This document shows positions 33,941-43,257 of a DNA stretch of 64,000 bases, in pieces. The stretch spans positions 62,001-126,000 of the forward strand of contig NZ_JAQAGZ010000014.1 in assembly GCF_027533625.1 (NCBI RefSeq). Direction: 5' to 3'. The notes below the pieces were generated by a model. The model was not told where the DNA came from, did no database searches, and saw only the letters and a program-made list of their open reading frames with translations. Numbering within the stretch: the stretch's first letter is position 1; the number at the start of each line of letters is the position of its first letter. Both the position numbers and the translations under genes were made by a program. Source of the DNA: Paenibacillus gyeongsangnamensis (GTDB lineage Bacteria; Bacillota; Bacilli; Paenibacillales; NBRC-103111).

Positions 33941-34489
33941 ATGAAATTTAACATTCGAGGCGAGAATATTCCTGTTACCGAGGCGCTTAAGGATCATGTG
34001 GAAAAGAAACTGAGCAGATTGGAACGGTATTTCGAAGCTCCCCCTACATCTGAAGTAAACGTAACATTAAGCGTTGCCAAAGGTATGCAAACCGTCGAGG
34101 TGACGATCCCGCTGCCGAGCTTCATGCTCCGCGCGGAGGAGAAGCATACGGACATGTATGCGTCGGCGGATCTGGTGGTAGACAAGCTGGAACGGCAGAT
34201 CCGCAAAGCCAAGACGAAGGCTAACCGCAAGATCCGCCAGGAGGGCGGGATTAAGGATTATTTCCGGTACGAGCCGAGCGCATCAGTCATGCAGGAGGAG
34301 GATGAGGACTTCGAGCTGGTAAGGACGAAGCAGTTCATGCTGAAGCCGATGGATGTGGAGGAAGCGATCCTCCAAATGAATATGGTAGGACATAACTTCT
34401 TCGTCTTCGCGAATATGGATACGTCACAAGTAAACGTGGTCTATAAACGCAATGACGGGAAGTATGGATTAATCGAGCCTGCCCTTTAA
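33941..34489 (+). CDS. hpf: Long-form ribosome hibernation promoting factor
   Basis: Long HPF dimerises 70S ribosomes into inactive 100S particles in stationary phase. The 182-residue protein has the N-terminal S30AE domain (MKFNIRGENIPVTEALKDHV, EKHTDMYASADLVVDKLERQ) and the C-terminal dimerisation domain (LVRTKQFMLKPMDVEEAI, NMVGHNFFVFANMDT). The ATG at 33941 has AAAGGAGGAG at 33924-33933; a 15-residue upstream extension from 33896 is rejected. It lies directly before secA, as in Bacillus, with a sigma-H promoter. Confidence 0.97.
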   Translation: MKFNIRGENIPVTEALKDHVEKKLSRLERYFEAPPTSEVNVTLSVAKGMQTVEVTIPLPSFMLRAEEKHTDMYASADLVVDKLERQIRKAKTKANRKIRQEGGIKDYFRYEPSASVMQEEDEDFELVRTKQFMLKPMDVEEAILQMNMVGHNFFVFANMDTSQVNVVYKRNDGKYGLIEPAL

Positions 34490-34512
34490 TCAAATTTAAC
34501 AAATGAAAAACC

Positions 34513-34587
34513 GAGCTTGTCTGCAACCCAACGTGCGAATGCATCGTTTAAACGATGAAGGCGCTTGGAGCAGGCAGGCTCTTTTTT
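34513..34587 (+). terminator. Branched terminator between hpf and secA
   Basis: GAGCTTGTCTGC (34513-34524) pairs along its full 12 bases (two G-U) with GCAGGCAGGCTC (34570-34581), enclosing an inner perfect hairpin CATCGTTT/AAACGATG (34542-34557). A run of six T follows. The large branched loop is unusual for an intrinsic terminator. Confidence 0.75.
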
Positions 34588-34624
34588 GCATAGTCTGCCC
34601 TGAGATGGGAAATACAGTCGTTTG

Positions 34625-34653
34625 TTGCGGTAAGTGCCGCAAACTGTTACAAT
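34625..34653 (+). promoter_or_regulatory. Sigma-A-type promoter of secA
   Basis: TTGCGG (34625-34630), 17 bases, TACAAT (34648-34653), 45 bases before the secA ATG. The -35 and spacer also form an imperfect hairpin (GTTTGTTGCGG with CCGCAAAC). Confidence 0.6.
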
Positions 34654-34697
34654 TTAGGTTAGGACATACCGTTCGATATAGGAAGGGGAATAGCAGC

Positions 34698-37202
34698 ATG
34701 CTAGGTCTCGTAAGGAAGATTTTTGGCGATTCGAATGAACGCGAACTGAAGCGCATGTGGAAAACCGTCGAGTATATTAACTCGCTCGAAGAACAATATA
34801 GCACGTTTTCCGATGAAGGCCTCAAGGCCAAGACGGGAGAATTCAGACAGCGTTTGGAGCACGGGGAGACGCTGGACGACCTGCTGCCGGAAGCATTCGG
34901 CGTTGTGCGCGAAGCTTCCAAGCGTGTGCTGGGCAAACGTCATTATGATGTACAGCTGATCGGGGGCATGGTGCTCCACGAGGGCAATATCGCGGAGATG
35001 AGAACCGGGGAAGGGAAGACGCTCGTCGGAACGTTGCCGGTTTATTTGAACGCCCTCGCGGGCAAAGGCGTGCATTTGGTCACGGTCAACGATTACCTGG
35101 CTCAGCGTGACAGCGCGGAGATGTCGAAGATTTATGAATTCCTCGGCATGACCGTCGGCGTTAACCTGGCGCAGCTCTCCCATGAGCTGAAGCAGCAAGC
35201 TTATGCTTGCGATATCACTTACGGCACGAACAACGAATTCGGCTTCGATTATTTGCGCGACAACATGGTCGTTTACAAAGAGCAAATGGTGCAGCGGCCG
35301 CTGTACTATGCCGTCATCGACGAAGTGGATTCCATCCTCGTCGACGAAGCGCGGACGCCGCTCATTATTTCCGGACAAGCGGCGAAGTCGACCGATTTGT
35401 ATTATATGGCGGATCATTTCGTCAGCCGGCTGCAGGCCGAGGAAGATTATGTGATCGACGAGAAGATGAAGTCGGTGGTGCTGACGGAAGCCGGTGTAGA
35501 GAAGGCGGAAAAGGCCTTTGGCATCGAGAACTTATTCGATCATGAGAATGTAACGCTGAACCATCATATTACCCAAGCTTTGAAGGCGCACGTCATTATG
35601 CGCCGGGATGTGGATTACGTCGTACAGGAAGATGAAATCATTATCGTCGACGAATTTACGGGCCGCCTGATGGTCGGCCGCCGCTACAGCGAAGGTTTGC
35701 ACCAGGCGATCGAGGCGAAAGAAAAGCTGCAGGTGCAGAACGAGTCGATGACGCTCGCGACCATCACGCTGCAGAACTACTTCCGGATGTACCGCAAGCT
35801 GGCCGGGATGACCGGTACGGCGAAGACGGAAGAAGAGGAATTGAAGAAAATTTACGGTCTCGAAGTCATTGTCGTGCCGACGAACAAGCCGATGATCCGT
35901 CAGGATGTGCCGGATGTCGTCTATAAATCGGTGGCCAGCAAGTTCCGTGCGGCAGTCAATGAAATCGTGGAACGGCATAAGAAAGGCCAGCCGGTGCTTG
36001 TAGGCACGGTGTCCATCGAGAACTCCGAGATATTGTCGGAGATGCTGAAGAAGAAGGGCGTGCCGCATAAGGTGCTTAACGCCAAATACCATGCGGAAGA
36101 GGCGGAAATCGTCTCCCGCGCAGGTCAGCACGGCGCCGTAACGATCGCCACGAACATGGCCGGACGCGGTACGGACATCATGCTGGGCGACGGAGTAGCC
36201 GATCTCGGCGGACTGCATATTATAGGTACGGAGCGTCACGAGAGCCGCCGGATCGACAACCAGCTGCGCGGACGCGCAGGCCGTCAGGGCGACCCGGGCT
36301 CGTCGCAGTTCTATCTGTCGCTCGAAGACGAGCTGATGAAACGCTTCGGTGCGGAGAACATCATGGGCATGATGGACCGCCTCGGCTTCGAGGAGGACCA
36401 GCCGATCGAGAGCAAGCTGATCTCCAGAGCCATCGAATCGGCGCAGAAGCGCGTGGAAGGCAACAACTTCGACGTGCGGAAGATCGTCCTGCAGTATGAC
36501 GACGTTATGAACCAGCAACGCGAAATCATTTACAAGCAGCGCCGTGAAGTAATCGAATCCGAGAACATTCGCGATGTCGTGCTCGGCATGATGCTACCGA
36601 TCGTGGACCGTATCGTTGAAGCGCACTGCTCCGACGCTCAGGTTCCGGAAGAGTGGGATCTTCAGGCGATTGTGGACTATCTGAACGGTACGGTGTTGAC
36701 GGAAGGCCAGCTGACGAAGGATGAGCTGTGGGGCAAAGAGAAGGAAGAAATGGTCGAGTACCTCCGCGATCTTGTTCTCCGTCTCTACGAGGAGCGCGAG
36801 CAAGCGATCGGCGAAGAATTCGTGCGCGAATTCGAGAAGGTTGTCGTTCTCCGCGCGGTGGACAGCAAGTGGATGGATCACATCGATGCGATGGATCAGC
36901 TTCGCCAAGGTATCCATCTGCGTGCTTACGGCGGAACCGATCCGCTTCGCGAGTACCAATTCGAGGGCTATGAGATGTTCCAGGAGATGATCCAGAGCAT
37001 CCAGGAAGAAGTGGCCACCTACATCATGAAGGCACATGTAGAAACGAACTTGGTACGGGAAGCCGTCGCCGACGAGCATGAGATGGCGACGAACGGAGAA
37101 CCGGCTCCGAAACGCCCGGTAACGAGCGGAGATCAAATCGGACGCAACGATCTGTGCCCTTGCGGCAGCGGCAAGAAGTATAAGCAGTGCCACGGCGCAT
37201 AA
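34698..37202 (+). CDS. secA: Preprotein translocase ATPase SecA
   Basis: SecA drives export of unfolded preproteins through SecYEG. The start is ATG 34698 with GGAAGGGGA; the frame stays open to 34503 but that stretch spans the terminator and promoter. The 834-residue protein has [14 protein letters not shown] (Walker A, about residue 100), [20 protein letters not shown] (DEVD), the [10 protein letters not shown] region, [13 protein letters not shown] and the C-terminal zinc motif [14 protein letters not shown]. It is the housekeeping form by length and ending. prfB follows, as in Bacillus. Confidence 0.98.
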   Translation: MLGLVRKIFGDSNERELKRMWKTVEYINSLEEQYSTFSDEGLKAKTGEFRQRLEHGETLDDLLPEAFGVVREASKRVLGKRHYDVQLIGGMVLHEGNIAEMRTGEGKTLVGTLPVYLNALAGKGVHLVTVNDYLAQRDSAEMSKIYEFLGMTVGVNLAQLSHELKQQAYACDITYGTNNEFGFDYLRDNMVVYKEQMVQRPLYYAVIDEVDSILVDEARTPLIISGQAAKSTDLYYMADHFVSRLQAEEDYVIDEKMKSVVLTEAGVEKAEKAFGIENLFDHENVTLNHHITQALKAHVIMRRDVDYVVQEDEIIIVDEFTGRLMVGRRYSEGLHQAIEAKEKLQVQNESMTLATITLQNYFRMYRKLAGMTGTAKTEEEELKKIYGLEVIVVPTNKPMIRQDVPDVVYKSVASKFRAAVNEIVERHKKGQPVLVGTVSIENSEILSEMLKKKGVPHKVLNAKYHAEEAEIVSRAGQHGAVTIATNMAGRGTDIMLGDGVADLGGLHIIGTERHESRRIDNQLRGRAGRQGDPGSSQFYLSLEDELMKRFGAENIMGMMDRLGFEEDQPIESKLISRAIESAQKRVEGNNFDVRKIVLQYDDVMNQQREIIYKQRREVIESENIRDVVLGMMLPIVDRIVEAHCSDAQVPEEWDLQAIVDYLNGTVLTEGQLTKDELWGKEKEEMVEYLRDLVLRLYEEREQAIGEEFVREFEKVVVLRAVDSKWMDHIDAMDQLRQGIHLRAYGGTDPLREYQFEGYEMFQEMIQSIQEEVATYIMKAHVETNLVREAVADEHEMATNGEPAPKRPVTSGDQIGRNDLCPCGSGKKYKQCHGA

Positions 37203-37218
37203 TCAATTCATAGAACAG

Positions 37219-37249
37219 GGAGGTCGGGGCGTCGCCTCGGTCTCCTTTT
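37219..37249 (+). terminator. Terminator of secA
   Basis: GGAGGTCGGGGC (37219-37230), loop GTC, GCCTCGGTCTCC (37234-37245), fully paired with three G-U, then TTTT. A partial copy of the dispersed repeat starts six bases later. Confidence 0.85.
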
Positions 37250-37254
37250 ATTCA

Positions 37255-37279
37255 GTTGATAAGAAATTATATGTTTTCG
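37255..37279 (+). repeat. Partial copy of the 103-nt dispersed repeat (first 25 bases only)
   Basis: The 25 bases here, beginning GTTGATAAGAAATTATATG, match the first 25 bases of the copy at 38483 with three differences and then diverge. Like the full copies, it lies immediately behind a terminator. Confidence 0.5.
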
Positions 37280-37314
37280 TATCTTATATAATATTACCGA
37301 TAGAGGTGTAGCGT

Positions 37315-38434
37315 ATGTTGGATGCAGATGTGAAACGGGATTTACAAGAAACGGCCAAGCGCTTGGCTGAGCTTAGGGGGTCTCTTTGACTTAGATCTCA
37401 AGCTGGAGCAGATCGCGGATTTTGAGGAGAAGATGTCGGCACCGGACTTTTGGGACGACAATGAGCGGGCGCAGAAGCTGATCGGCGAAGCCAACGTGGT
37501 GAAGAGCGTAGTCGAGCGGTTCCAGGGGATGGCCTCGGAATTTGAGGATCTGGAAGTGCTGACGCAGCTCATGCAGGAAGAGCAGGATGAGAGCATGGCC
37601 GGAGATATCGCCTCCGGCATCGCTGCGCTCGTGAAGAAGCTGGAGGAGTTCGAGCTGCAGCTGCTGCTGAATCAGCCTTACGATAGGCTGAATGCGATTC
37701 TCGAGCTTCATCCCGGCGCAGGTGGTACGGAATCCCAGGACTGGGCGGAGCTGCTGCTCCGGATGTACCGCCGCTGGGCGGAGAAGCGGGACTACAAGGT
37801 CGAGGTGCTCGACTACTTGCCTGGCGACGAAGCAGGCGTGAAGAGCGTCACGCTGCTGATTAAGGGCTTCAATGCTTACGGTTACTTGAAGGCCGAGAAA
37901 GGCGTGCACCGGCTCGTGCGGATTTCTCCGTTCGATGCTTCGGGCCGCCGCCATACGTCGTTCGTCTCGTGCGACGTCATGCCGGAGATCGAGGACGACG
38001 GCGAAATCGAGATCCGGACCGAGGATCTGAAGGTCGACGTGTACCGGGCCAGCGGCGCCGGCGGTCAGCATATCAATACGACGGACTCGGCGGTACGGAT
38101 GACGCATATCCCTACCGGTGTCGTGGTGAGCTGCCAGACGGAACGGTCGCAGATCAAGAACCGCGAGCGGTGTCTCAAGATGCTGCGCTCCAAGCTCTAC
38201 GAGAAGAAGATCGAAGAGCAGCAGAAGCATTTGGCGGAGATCCGCGGCGAAGTATCCGATATCGCTTGGGGGAGCCAAATCCGCTCCTACGTATTCCATC
38301 CTTACAGCATGGTGAAGGACCATCGGACACAGGAAGAAACCGGCAATATCGGGGCGGTCATGGATGGCGATTTGGATGCTTTTATCGACGCTTACCTGAG
38401 ACTGCAAATCAATAAACCGGAGAAAGAGGCTTAA
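37315..38434 (+). CDS. prfB: Peptide chain release factor 2, expressed by programmed +1 frameshift
   Basis: RF2 ends translation at UGA and UAA. ATG 37315 reads 24 codons to an in-frame TGA (37387-37389). The site CTT AGG GGG TCT CTT TGA C is the classical prfB shift site: an internal Shine-Dalgarno AGGGGG, then CTT followed by TGA C. After slipping +1 on CTT, reading continues from GAC 37388 to TAA 38434, giving about 372 residues. The stop-recognition motif SPF ([11 protein letters not shown]) and catalytic GGQ (GAGGQHINT) are present. Scarce RF2 raises shifting, so the gene autoregulates. The shift must be annotated or the first 24 codons are lost. Confidence 0.97.
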
Positions 38435-38449
38435 GTCGAGCCTCTTTTT
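38423..38449 (+). terminator. Terminator of prfB, overlapping its stop codon
   Basis: AAAGAGGC (38423-38430) pairs with GCCTCTTT (38440-38447) around a loop containing the TAA stop, and a T-run follows. Confidence 0.85.
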
Positions 38450-38482
38450 CTTTTGTAGACCGAAGCAACCGGTTTCATTTGA

Positions 38483-38585
38483 GTTGATAAGAATTTATAA
38501 GTTTTCGCGGGCTAACAGCTTCGCTTCAACCTTGATAAACGCGCTGGTCCTTGTAAGACAAGGACGGCGTAGCCGTTTATCCTGG
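38483..38585 (+). repeat. 103-nt dispersed two-hairpin repeat, copy A
   Basis: The element starts GTTGATAAG and ends TTTATCCTGG. Its 3' 60 bases are identical to copy B at 48387-48489; the 5' part differs at a few positions. The second half folds as GATAAACG (38534-38541) with CGTTTATC (38574-38581), enclosing GTCCTTG/CAAGGAC (38547-38565) with loop TAAGA. The first half is closed by GTTGA/TCAAC. It lies 36 bases behind the prfB terminator. No protein is encoded. Confidence 0.8.
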
Positions 38586-38676
38586 TTAAAATGGTATACG
38601 GCGGCTCATCCTACAGATAACTTACAGAAGTGATTAACCGGTGGATGCAAGAAATTCCGGGGCAGGAGGAACAGCC

Positions 38677-39642
38677 ATGAAGGCGGAGCAAGGGCAAGAG
38701 CCTGGGCAGCAGGCACGCGAGCTGCGGAGAAGCCGGAGCAAGGCAGGAGGGGAGAACGGGAGGAGGAGAGACCGTCGAAAGAGGAGGACGAAAGCCAACC
38801 GCACTGCGACTGCGATCAAGGAGTATACGCTGCTGCTCCTGGGTTCGCTGATGATCGCGCTCAGCTTCAATATGTTTCTGAGCCCCAATCAGGTTGCCTC
38901 GGGCGGCGTATCGGGCATCAGTATTATCGTAAAGCAGCTTTTTGCCGTGGAGCCGGCGCTCACCCAATGGGCGCTGAACATTCCGCTGTTTCTGCTCGGG
39001 CTATGGCTTCTCGGCGGGCATTTCGGCTTGAAGACCGCCGTGGGCTCGGTCGTTCTGCCGCTGATGGTGCTGCTGACCAAGAACCTGCCTGCACTGACGA
39101 ACAACCTGCTGCTGGCCAGTATTTACGGAGGCATACTCGTAGGGCTTGGCCTCGGGCTCGTATTCCGGGGAAGAGGATCAACGGGCGGGCTCGACTTGGC
39201 GGCGCAGCTGATTCATAAATACACCGGCATCGCGCTAGGATTGTGCGTGGCGATGCTGGACGGTTTGGTCATATTGACTGCGGGGATCGTCCTGTCGCCG
39301 GAGAAAGCGCTCTATGCGCTGATCGGATTGTTCGTGACCAGCAAGACGATCAACGTGGTCCAGCTCGGCCTCAGCTATTCGAAGGTCGCTTTTATTATCT
39401 CCGATCGGGAGTCGGCGCTGCGGCAAGCGATCCTGTACGAGCTCGACCGGGGGTTCACGAGGCTGGACGCCAAGGGAGGCTATACAGGCGAAACGCGGGC
39501 CGTCCTGATGGTCGTCGTCAGTCAGACGGAAGTGACCCGGCTGAAAACGTTGGTGCGGGGGATTGATCCGCATGCTTTCGTCATTCTGAGCGACACGAAC
39601 GAAGTGCTCGGCGAGGGCTTTAAGCTGTCCGGTACGAGCTAA
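38677..39642 (+). CDS. YitT-family membrane protein (DUF161/DUF2179)
   Basis: The ATG 38677 with GGAGGAA upstream gives 321 residues, starting with a long Lys/Arg/Gln/Gly-rich cytoplasmic tail of about 45 residues. Five to six membrane segments follow, beginning TLLLLGSLMIALSFNMF, with the family motif ASGGVSGISII and a glycine-rich GGLDLAAQLI. The C-terminal DUF2179 domain has KVAFIISDRESALRQAI, GFTRLDAKGGYTGE and DPHAFVILSDTNEVLGEGF. The related B. subtilis gene yvjA lies in the same chromosomal region. Transport substrate is unknown. Confidence 0.9.
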   Translation: MKAEQGQEPGQQARELRRSRSKAGGENGRRRDRRKRRTKANRTATAIKEYTLLLLGSLMIALSFNMFLSPNQVASGGVSGISIIVKQLFAVEPALTQWALNIPLFLLGLWLLGGHFGLKTAVGSVVLPLMVLLTKNLPALTNNLLLASIYGGILVGLGLGLVFRGRGSTGGLDLAAQLIHKYTGIALGLCVAMLDGLVILTAGIVLSPEKALYALIGLFVTSKTINVVQLGLSYSKVAFIISDRESALRQAILYELDRGFTRLDAKGGYTGETRAVLMVVVSQTEVTRLKTLVRGIDPHAFVILSDTNEVLGEGFKLSGTS

Positions 39643-39766
39643 GGAAATGAGGATCTAAATTTTATTGGAACCATATGGCACAAAGGGCGTTGCACCGGGC
39701 CAAGTTGTGGGGTACGATGGACGGAGGAGAGCCTCTTTTTTCCGCGGCAGGATGGATAAAAATGCA

Positions 39767-39803
39767 TTGAATTTTTATACTATTGAATGTATAATAATAC
39801 ATA
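39767..39803 (+). promoter_or_regulatory. argC promoter overlapped by ARG boxes
   Basis: TTGAAT (39767-39772), 17 bases and TATAAT (39790-39795) form the promoter. TGTATAATAATACATA (39788-39803) fits the core ARG-box pattern TGNATWWWWATNCANA exactly and covers the -10. A weaker box TGAATTTTTATACTA (39768-39782) covers the -35 and spacer. Arginine-bound ArgR/AhrC should therefore exclude RNA polymerase from the whole arg operon. Confidence 0.85.
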
Positions 39804-39827
39804 GTTTGCAAGTGGGAGGAACGGAAT

Positions 39828-40877
39828 ATGTCTACGATGTTAAGAGCGGCAATCGTCGGAGCGACGGGTTACAGCGGTGCGGAAGTGGTACGCCTCTTGC
39901 TGATGCATCCCCATGTGGCGGTAACCTCCGTCGTCTCCTCTTCGAATCCGGGGGCGCTGTTGTCGGACGGATTCCCGCATTTGAAACAGATCGTAACCGA
40001 TCGGCTGGATGCGGTGGATGCGGATTTGCTGAAGGAAAAAGCGGATGTCGTTTTTCTGGCGACGCCGCATGGCGTGAGTACGGAGTTATCTCCGAAGCTG
40101 CTGGAGGCGGGACTGAAGGTAATCGACATTTCGGGCGATTTTCGCTTGAAATCGGGCGAAGTGTATGAACAGTGGTATAAGCATAAGCCGGCGGATGCCG
40201 CTTATTTGAATAAAGCCGTTTACGGCATGTCCGAGGTGTTCGGGGACGAGGTACGGGGAGCAAACTTTATTTCCAACCCGGGCTGTTATCCTACCGCTAC
40301 CACGCTGGGGCTTGCTCCGCTGGCAGCCAAAGGCTGGATCGATCCGAAATCGATCATCGTTGACGCCAAATCCGGCGTATCCGGTGCGGGCCGCGGGCTC
40401 AGTATGACAACGCATTATTCGGAAATCAATGAGAACTTCTACGCTTATAAAGTAAATAAGCATCAGCATACGCCGGAGATCGAGCAGACGCTCGCAAGGC
40501 TTACGGGCGAAGAAGCAGCAATCACGTTTACGACGCATCTCGTGCCGATGACAAGAGGCATTCTGGCCACGATCTACGTGAATTTGAAGGAGCAGCACTC
40601 CGAGGAAGAAATTTTCGAGCTGTTCCGAAGCTATTATGCAGGCCGCCGCTTCGTGCGGATTCGCGATAAAGGGAAATACCCGGCAACAAAGGAAGTCTGG
40701 GGCTCCAATTACTGCGATATCGGCTTGTCGCTGGATCCGCGAACAGGACGCTTGACGGTGCTGTCGGCTATCGACAACGTCGTGAAGGGCGCGGCCGGTC
40801 AGGCGGTGCAGAATTTGAATCTGATGATGGGCTGGGATGAAGCGACCGGATTGGCGTTCTCCCCGGTATACCCATAA
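39828..40877 (+). CDS. argC: N-acetyl-gamma-glutamyl-phosphate reductase
   Basis: ArgC catalyses the third step of arginine synthesis, NADPH-dependent reduction of N-acetylglutamyl phosphate. The 349-residue protein has the nucleotide loop IVGATGYSGAEVVRLL, the catalytic Cys in SNPGCYPTATTL, and HQHTPEIEQ with the conserved His. GGGAGGAA precedes ATG 39828. It heads argCJBDFGH. Confidence 0.97.
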   Translation: MSTMLRAAIVGATGYSGAEVVRLLLMHPHVAVTSVVSSSNPGALLSDGFPHLKQIVTDRLDAVDADLLKEKADVVFLATPHGVSTELSPKLLEAGLKVIDISGDFRLKSGEVYEQWYKHKPADAAYLNKAVYGMSEVFGDEVRGANFISNPGCYPTATTLGLAPLAAKGWIDPKSIIVDAKSGVSGAGRGLSMTTHYSEINENFYAYKVNKHQHTPEIEQTLARLTGEEAAITFTTHLVPMTRGILATIYVNLKEQHSEEEIFELFRSYYAGRRFVRIRDKGKYPATKEVWGSNYCDIGLSLDPRTGRLTVLSAIDNVVKGAAGQAVQNLNLMMGWDEATGLAFSPVYP

Positions 40878-40904
40878 GCGCGAAAGGAACGGGTGGGGAG
40901 AACG

Positions 40905-42134
40905 ATGACGACGAAGGTGAACGAATACGCCGTCGTGCCGGAAGGTTCGGTAACGACGCCGAAAGGATTCCGGGCGGGAGGCCTGCATTGCGGACTGAAA
41001 AAAACGCAGCGCCACGACCTGGGCGTGATTGTGTGCGAGGTGCCGGCGAATGCCGCAGGCGTGTATACGCTGAACCAGTTCCAGGCGGCGCCGCTGAAGG
41101 TGACGCAGGAGAGCATCGCGGCCGGCGGCAAGCTGCAGGCAATGCTGGTGAACAGCGGCAACGCGAACGCTTGTACGGGTCAGCAGGGCGAGGACGACGC
41201 ACGTTCGATGCGCGAAGCCTGCGCGAAGGCGTTCGGCCTGGCGGAGCACTTGGTCGGTGTTACGTCGACCGGCGTGATCGGCGAGCTGCTGCCGATGCCG
41301 AAGGTGCTCGGCGGGATTGAGAAGCTGCCGTCCCAAGTGAAAGCGGATGGCGGGGACGACTTTTGCCAGGCGATTCTGACGACGGACCTGGTGAAGAAGG
41401 AAATTTGCGTAAGCCTCACGGTTGACGGACGTACAGTGCATATTGCCGGTGCGGCCAAAGGCTCGGGGATGATTCATCCGAACATGGCGACGATGCTCGG
41501 TTTCATCACAACGGACGCGAAGATCGAGAGCGCCATGCTGCAGAAGCTGCTGAACGAGGTGACGGATTCCACGTTCAACATGATCACGGTCGACGGCGAT
41601 ACGAGCACGAACGACATGGTCATTGTGATGGCGAGCGGCCTGGCGGAGAACGAAAGCTTGACGCCGGGGCACGGGGACTGGGATGCGTTTGCCGCAGGCT
41701 TCCGTCATGTCGGGGAATACCTCGCGAAGGCGATTGCCCGCGACGGCGAAGGCGCGACGAAGCTGATCGAGGTGTCCGTGAACGGAGCGGACTCCCGCGA
41801 GGCGGCCCGGGCTATCGCGAAGACGGTGATCGGTTCGAGCCTCGTGAAATCCGCTTGCTTCGGCGCCGACGCGAACTGGGGCCGGATCATTGCAGCCGTA
41901 GGACGTGCCGGGTATCCGGTGAATGTGGACACGGTCGACATCCGCCTCGGCGATATTTCCGTGCTGGAGCAATCGAGGCCGGTTCGCTTCGACGAAGATG
42001 CGGCGGAAGCGTATTTGAAGGGCGAGCTCGTCCAAATCGTCGTCCATTTGAACATGGGCCAGGCGTTGGCTACCGCATGGGGCTGCGACCTGACGTACGA
42101 TTATGTGCGCATTAACGCCGCTTACCGGACGTAA
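40905..42134 (+). CDS. argJ: Bifunctional ornithine acetyltransferase / N-acetylglutamate synthase
   Basis: ArgJ recycles the acetyl group from acetylornithine to glutamate and can also use acetyl-CoA. The 409-residue proenzyme self-cleaves before the nucleophilic Thr in the motif HPNMATMLGF, preceded by AAKGSGMI. Other family blocks are VNSGNANACTGQQG and DGDTSTNDMV. ATG 40905 is chosen with GTGGGGAGA upstream; the in-frame GTG at 40893 overlaps that site. Because argJ is present, a separate argA or argE is not needed. Confidence 0.96.
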   Translation: MTTKVNEYAVVPEGSVTTPKGFRAGGLHCGLKKTQRHDLGVIVCEVPANAAGVYTLNQFQAAPLKVTQESIAAGGKLQAMLVNSGNANACTGQQGEDDARSMREACAKAFGLAEHLVGVTSTGVIGELLPMPKVLGGIEKLPSQVKADGGDDFCQAILTTDLVKKEICVSLTVDGRTVHIAGAAKGSGMIHPNMATMLGFITTDAKIESAMLQKLLNEVTDSTFNMITVDGDTSTNDMVIVMASGLAENESLTPGHGDWDAFAAGFRHVGEYLAKAIARDGEGATKLIEVSVNGADSREAARAIAKTVIGSSLVKSACFGADANWGRIIAAVGRAGYPVNVDTVDIRLGDISVLEQSRPVRFDEDAAEAYLKGELVQIVVHLNMGQALATAWGCDLTYDYVRINAAYRT

Positions 42135-42411
42135 AGCGAGCCGGGAGAGCAGCTGGACGCATTGCTGCTGCACCAACGGATCAGGCAAAGCATCAACAAC
42201 ATAGAGAAGAGACAAGGGACTAGAACGAGATCTCTGCAGGTCCATTGAAGCAAGAGGACCTAGAAGTCAGGTGAATTAGCAGCGGAGTGGGCGGAATCAA
42301 TCTGGAGCAGCGATCGGAAGAATGATTCGCTCGCGAAGCGGCGTCTTAATCACCAGCTTCTAGAGGAGCGTCTGGGGCAGGGAACGTCGATTACAAAGGG
42401 GAAACGTACGG
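42135..42411 (+). other. 277-base argJ-argB spacer without a recognised gene
   Basis: The stretch is purine-rich with several short inverted repeats (for example GCAGC/GCTGC near 42152-42174). I found no terminator with T-run, no T-box or other riboswitch consensus and no convincing reading frame. It is much longer than the other gaps inside the arg cluster. Confidence 0.5.
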
Positions 42412-43200
42412 ATGAGCAACTGTTTTGTAATGAAATGCGGCGGCAGCACGCTTGCTGCGCTGCCGGAGCTGTTCTTCGAGGACCTGAAGCAGCTGCAGGC
42501 GGAGGGCATCATTCCTGTCATCGTGCACGGCGGCGGGCCCGCGATCTCGGGCACGCTGGAGAAGCTGGGCATCGAGACGGAGTTCGTGAACGGGCTGCGC
42601 AAGACGAATGAAGCGGTATTAGACGTCGTCGAGATGGTGCTGGCGGGGCAGATCAACAAAGAGATCGTCCGCAAAATCCAGCTGTCCGGAGCCAAGGCCT
42701 TGGGGCTGTCCGGCGTGGACGGCCACCTCATCCAGGCGCAGCCGGTGGCGAACGCGCAGGAGGTCGGCCTTGTCGGCGATGTGACGCATGTGAACGCGGA
42801 GCTGATCCGAGGCATCGTCGCCATGGGCTACATGCCGGTCATCGCTCCGGTCGGCATCGACGCGGACGGCGGACAACGCTACAACATCAATGCCGACACG
42901 GCGGCGGGCGCCGTAGCTTCGCACCTCGGGGTCGAACGAATGATCGTGGTGACGGACGTGCCGGGTATTTTGAAGACCGTGAACGGCGAGAAGCAGGTGC
43001 TGCCTTCCGTCACGGTGCATGAAATCGACGAAATGATTGCCAGCGGCGAGATTTACGGCGGGATGATCCCGAAGGTGAAGGCGGCTGTTCAGTGCATCCA
43101 AGGGGCTGTACGCGAGGTCGTGATCGTGAACGGCTCGGAGCCGGGCGTGCTCAGCAAGGCGCTGAAGGAAGGCACAATCGGTACACGCATCGTGAAGTAA
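42412..43200 (+). CDS. argB: Acetylglutamate kinase
   Basis: ArgB phosphorylates N-acetylglutamate. The 262-residue amino-acid-kinase fold shows the lysine and glycine-rich start FVMKCGGSTLAAL, VIVHGGGPAISGTLEKLGI and NINADTAAGAVASHL, with GMIPKVKAAVQ near the end. The length is that of the arginine-insensitive short form. GGGGAAACG lies before ATG 42412. In the linear pathway with argJ, feedback usually acts on ArgJ instead. Confidence 0.96.
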   Translation: MSNCFVMKCGGSTLAALPELFFEDLKQLQAEGIIPVIVHGGGPAISGTLEKLGIETEFVNGLRKTNEAVLDVVEMVLAGQINKEIVRKIQLSGAKALGLSGVDGHLIQAQPVANAQEVGLVGDVTHVNAELIRGIVAMGYMPVIAPVGIDADGGQRYNINADTAAGAVASHLGVERMIVVTDVPGILKTVNGEKQVLPSVTVHEIDEMIASGEIYGGMIPKVKAAVQCIQGAVREVVIVNGSEPGVLSKALKEGTIGTRIVK

Positions 43201-43257
43201 AGCGGATATCCGCTTGAAGCAAGGATACAACCTATTTTGAACAAAGGAGTGATCGGC

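Noticed and set aside
34503-34697. N-terminal extension of SecA
   Set aside because: The open frame covers a terminator and a promoter; ATG 34698 has the ribosome site and the canonical SecA N-terminus.
38483-38585. Integron attC-like recombination site
   Set aside because: GTTGATAA and TCAAC ends are superficially similar, but there is no integrase, no cassette array and the core-site layout does not fit.
39665-40168. Plus-strand open frame overlapping the argC start
   Set aside because: It runs through the argC promoter, ARG boxes and ribosome site in another frame and ends inside argC.
40086-42245. Long minus-strand open frame opposite argC-argJ
   Set aside because: It is the antisense of GC-rich genes with well-conserved products, has no ribosome site and shows no recognisable domain.
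42135-42411. T-box leader in the argJ-argB gap
   Set aside because: No T-box sequence like TGGnACCGCG, no specifier stem and no terminator were found.
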